DNA of 64,000 nt from Chrysomallon squamiferum (lineage: Eukaryota > Mollusca > Gastropoda > Neomphalida > Peltospiridae): positions 10,625,169-10,689,168 of the forward strand of contig CM022679.1 of NCBI GenBank assembly GCA_012295275.1, read 5' to 3'. Positions 52,351 through 64,000 of the stretch are shown here, piece by piece (positions within the stretch are counted from its first letter, which is position 1; every line of letters begins with the position of its first letter). The translations under genes were made by a program, and so were the position numbers. A model generated the notes under the pieces. The model was not told the DNA's origin. It saw only the letters and a list, made by a program, of their open reading frames with translations, and did not search any database.

Positions 52351-53006
52351 GCCACAAAGATAAATAAGCGATATACGGAATATTAAAGGTGTGAAAATTA
52401 AAGTATCTAAATTAGGAGTTGAAAGAACTGGCAGAAAGAAGCCTCTGGGAACTGATAATAAAGTGTCTGTTGACTGGAACGAAGAACTAAAACTAAAAAA
52501 TAAAAGGATATATACGTATATAACTCGGTGAAGTGTAGAGGTGTTTTGTAATCTTACCTTGGGATAAAACGACTGTAAATTTCCTATTTCAGGTAAGAAT
52601 ATGAAGAAGAATTTTTAATTGTAATGTTTTGAATTATAATTTCTCCATTCATCGGCACCACTACCACTATTACTACTACTACTACACTACTACTATTACT
52701 ATTACTCTTATTATTACTATTACTACAGCTTCTATTATTATTATTGTTGTTATTGTTGTTGTTATTGTTTGTTTTTATTATTATTATTTTTTGAACATTA
52801 AACATTTAAATAAATCTACTTTTGACAACACATTTCGGTTATTAAATATATACAAATTCAAATTATGAGAATTTATTGTGATACTAAACAATATAAAATC
52901 AGAAATAATTAACAAAAAATAACAAAACAAAACAAAATAAAAATAAGATAAAATAGTGACACTGTCTTCATCTTTTACTTCTTACTATTATTGTTGTTAT
53001 TAATTT

Positions 53007-53041
<35 letters not shown>

Positions 53042-53238
53042 TATACTTTTAATGTATGATTTCTTTGTTATGAATTTTTGGCTTTTATTATTTTTCTGTA
53101 ATGAACATTTCATATTTTTTTCTTATAAATGAACATTTTTAAGATATTGTTAACATCTTAGAAATTTTCATTGATGAATTTTTATTTTTTTTTTTTTTTT
53201 TTTATTTATTTATTTATTTAATTTACGCCAGTCTAAGA

Positions 53239-53409
53239 ATATCTAAACAACAAATTAAATGAATCTTTAACCACTTAATTCTGCAACTATTAATTTTAAC
53301 AGTATATTGAAACAAACAAATAAACAAATTAATTAATTAATTCAATCACTGTATTTTATCGGTTGGCAAAATAAACAACTGGAAAAAAAATATTAATAAA
53401 AAGAAATAA

Positions 53410-53460
<51 letters not shown>

Positions 53461-53701
53461 CAGAAAACAAAACAATTTAATACTGTTATTTATTTATTTA
53501 TTTACTTATTTATTTATTTATTTATTTGTTATTTCTTTTTATTAATATTTTTTTTCAGCTGTTTATTTTGCCAACCGATAAAATACACTGACTGAATTAA
53601 TTGATCAATTTCTTTATTTGTTTGTATCAATAAACTGTTAAAAAATTAATAACTGCAGAATTAAGTGGTTAAAGATTCATTTAATTTGGTGTGTAGATAC
53701 C
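53239..53701. repeat. Long inverted repeat (foldback/hairpin)
   Basis: Left arm 53239-53463 and right arm 53483-53701 are near-perfect reverse complements around a 19-base loop. Shared blocks include caaattaaatgaatcttt, ccacttaattctgca, gtattttatcggttggc, aaaatattaataaaaagaaa, and matched TAAA/TTTA repeats nearest the loop. No coding capacity. A foldback MITE or a recent inverted duplication would both explain it. Confidence 0.95.
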
Positions 53702-53977
53702 CTTACACTTTTATATATTACTAACAATTCTGTCATCAACATTCATTATGTTTTTAGCTTACAAAATGAATTAGAAAGGTAGAGAAAAACAAAACGATAA
53801 ATAAACTGAATATAAACACGTAATTTCAGTACAATCATTTTCACAAAGCAGTGAACTGCATGATCTATTCACTGTGTATTTAATCAGCTGACCAAACAGA
53901 CTGCTTTCAGTGACATTAACCTGCAAAATATCATCACTATCTTTGACTTCAATTGCATTTTATCAGAGATCAAAAAG

Positions 53978-54042
53978 CAATCGATTGGCTATTACGGAGG
54001 CGGGCGGGGCCCTGGTTTATAACGGTTTCAGTGCCTTGTTTC
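53978..54042. promoter_or_regulatory. Isolated promoter-like cluster (CCAAT, GC box, TATA-like)
   Basis: An inverted CCAAT (gattggct), then ggaggcgggcggggccc, then tttataa lie within 50 bases in very AT-rich DNA, with a second gattggg at 54044. No transcript start can be tied to it. Confidence 0.3.
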
Positions 54043-54503
54043 GATTGGGTGATTTTATCCCCATTAACATATGTCCGTTTCACATGCAGTCGATGATAGT
54101 TTTAATATTAGATATTTCTTTGCTTTCTCAGCTTCGTGACCAGAACGACCCAAGTTAGTTTACGAATACTGTATTCCGTATCGATTATGTTAGAAAAACA
54201 AAATGATTTATATTTCAAGGCAAATAAAGACAAAATATCAGAATTTTTTCGATTTCGATCATTTCCTTTTAGCGTCGAGTTTTAAGAACGGTCAGATGTT
54301 GCTGAGTAGAATCATTAATTCCAGACGTTATTGTTATGGTCAGAATAATTTTTTGTTTCCTTTTAAGAAAAAGTATGGTTTTCTTTTTTGTTTTATTTGT
54401 TTTATTTCTAAATACCTTTATTTTTAAGCGTCGTATATATTATGAAAAAAAATTCAGAAATAGGTCAAATTAATTATCGAAAAATAATTAGTTACTATTT
54501 CTT

Positions 54504-54506
<3 letters not shown>

Positions 54507-54592
<86 letters not shown>
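54507..54592. repeat. (CT)n microsatellite
   Basis: Perfect CT tract of about 86 bases. Confidence 0.99.
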
Positions 54593-54595
<3 letters not shown>

Positions 54596-54930
54596 GCAAA
54601 ATTAATTTACCACTATTAAAACTGCAAAGCAGGTTACTCTTATTTTTACAACAGAACACGACAATTAATAATATATATTAAAAATTTATGTATCGCTATT
54701 TTCGAAATCCCCACAGAAATAAATAAATGCACTATAACAAATAAATCAGTAAAAAAATAAAATAAAATAAACTATTGAAATGTCAGGGACTGACTCACAT
54801 TGTTAACAAAAATAAAAAATAAAAAAAAAGAAAAAAGAAAAGTAAAATGGCAAAGTTTCAGATTATAGGAGATCAAATTAGCAAAGTGCAGAGACTGCAG
54901 TGTTTGTTGTAAAAGGTTCGACATACATGC

Positions 54931-56700
<1,770 letters not shown>

Positions 56701-56728
56701 AAATCATTTGCCGACGTAAAAGAAGAGA

Positions 56729-63704
<6,976 letters not shown>

Positions 63705-63817
63705 GTAAGCATATTTAATATTTCTTAATCCGCGGAATCGGTGCTTTTAGTTGATAGAATATCTCTTTAAAATGAATTTTTGAATGCAAGAAGAAGCATT
63801 GATTAATTTTATATAAT

Positions 63818-63892
63818 ATGCAAGAACGTATCAATTTCTGGATTGGAACAAAAGTCATCGACATCACTACATCGTTTGAAAAGGTTTATATA
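63818..63892. repeat. 77-base dispersed repeat, copy 2
   Basis: Second copy of the element at 62046-62122, same orientation, with a few substitutions and two bases fewer. Confidence 0.9.
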
Positions 63893-63946
63893 ATCTGACG
63901 GTTTTAATGGTTTTGATAAATAGGTCATGGAGAACTAGTTAGAATG

Positions 63947-64000
63947 GGTAATAATAGCTCAGTGGTCCAAGTTATCGATGCTTCAGCTACAGGATTATCT
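63947..64000 (+). mobile_element. Possible tRNA-derived SINE head, cut by the window end
   Basis: tagctcagtgg at 63955-63965 is an exact pol III A box with a tRNA-like lead of seven to eight bases. The B box would fall beyond 64000, so it cannot be confirmed. It overlaps a weak exon reading from 63923 that I do not accept. Confidence 0.4.

Noticed and set aside
54200-54427. 74-codon plus-strand frame near the GC-box cluster
   Set aside because: Phe/Lys-rich with no domain or homologue that I recognise; likely chance in AT-rich DNA.
63923-64000. Fifth astacin exon beginning after gataaatag
   Set aside because: The acceptor lacks a pyrimidine tract, the peptide does not match the astacin sequence after VPYVI, and the segment contains an A box typical of a SINE.

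Overview
The window is animal nuclear DNA: strongly AT-rich, with split genes, GT-AG introns from a few hundred bases to nearly 4 kb, and dense microsatellites. The gene families (RAB40 with a SOCS box, PALB2, PRPP-synthetase-associated protein, astacin protease, a peptide GPCR) are metazoan. The peptide-receptor type, intron style and simple-repeat load fit a lophotrochozoan, plausibly a mollusc; that placement is inference and no species is claimed.

Layout. 1-4704: gene-free flank with two long GA/TC tracts. 4705-6217 (+): two-exon rhodopsin-class neuropeptide receptor. 6218-12936: no gene seen. 12937-14696 (-): NTHL1, four exons. 15454-21274 (+): PRPSAP, nine exons. 23693-30726 (-): PALB2, nine exons including one of about 3.1 kb. 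31631-41480 (+): RAB40, six exons. 41481-56700: very little coding, but many simple repeats, a 460-base near-perfect palindrome, a GC-richer block and some exon-like fragments. 56729 to the window end (+): the 5' part of a secreted astacin-like metalloprotease, cut off by the window edge.

Organisation. NTHL1/PRPSAP and PALB2/RAB40 are two head-to-head pairs whose start codons lie about 760 and 900 bases apart, so each pair may share a promoter. In both pairs the minus-strand member is a DNA-repair gene. PRPSAP and PALB2 are tail to tail. Exon joins were worked out by hand from reading frame, splice signals and remembered family sequences; no alignment was run.

Most notable observations: (i) a partial tandem duplication of the 3' end of PALB2 that left a broken copy of its last exon; (ii) a 60-base tandem triplication across the exon-5 donor of RAB40, giving three donor-like sites of which only the first keeps the SOCS box; (iii) the long hairpin at 53239-53701; (iv) one single-base frameshift in each of three otherwise intact genes, each repairable at a homopolymer, which points to assembly indels or alleles rather than pseudogenes. 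I see no operon, CRISPR array, rRNA or intact tRNA gene.
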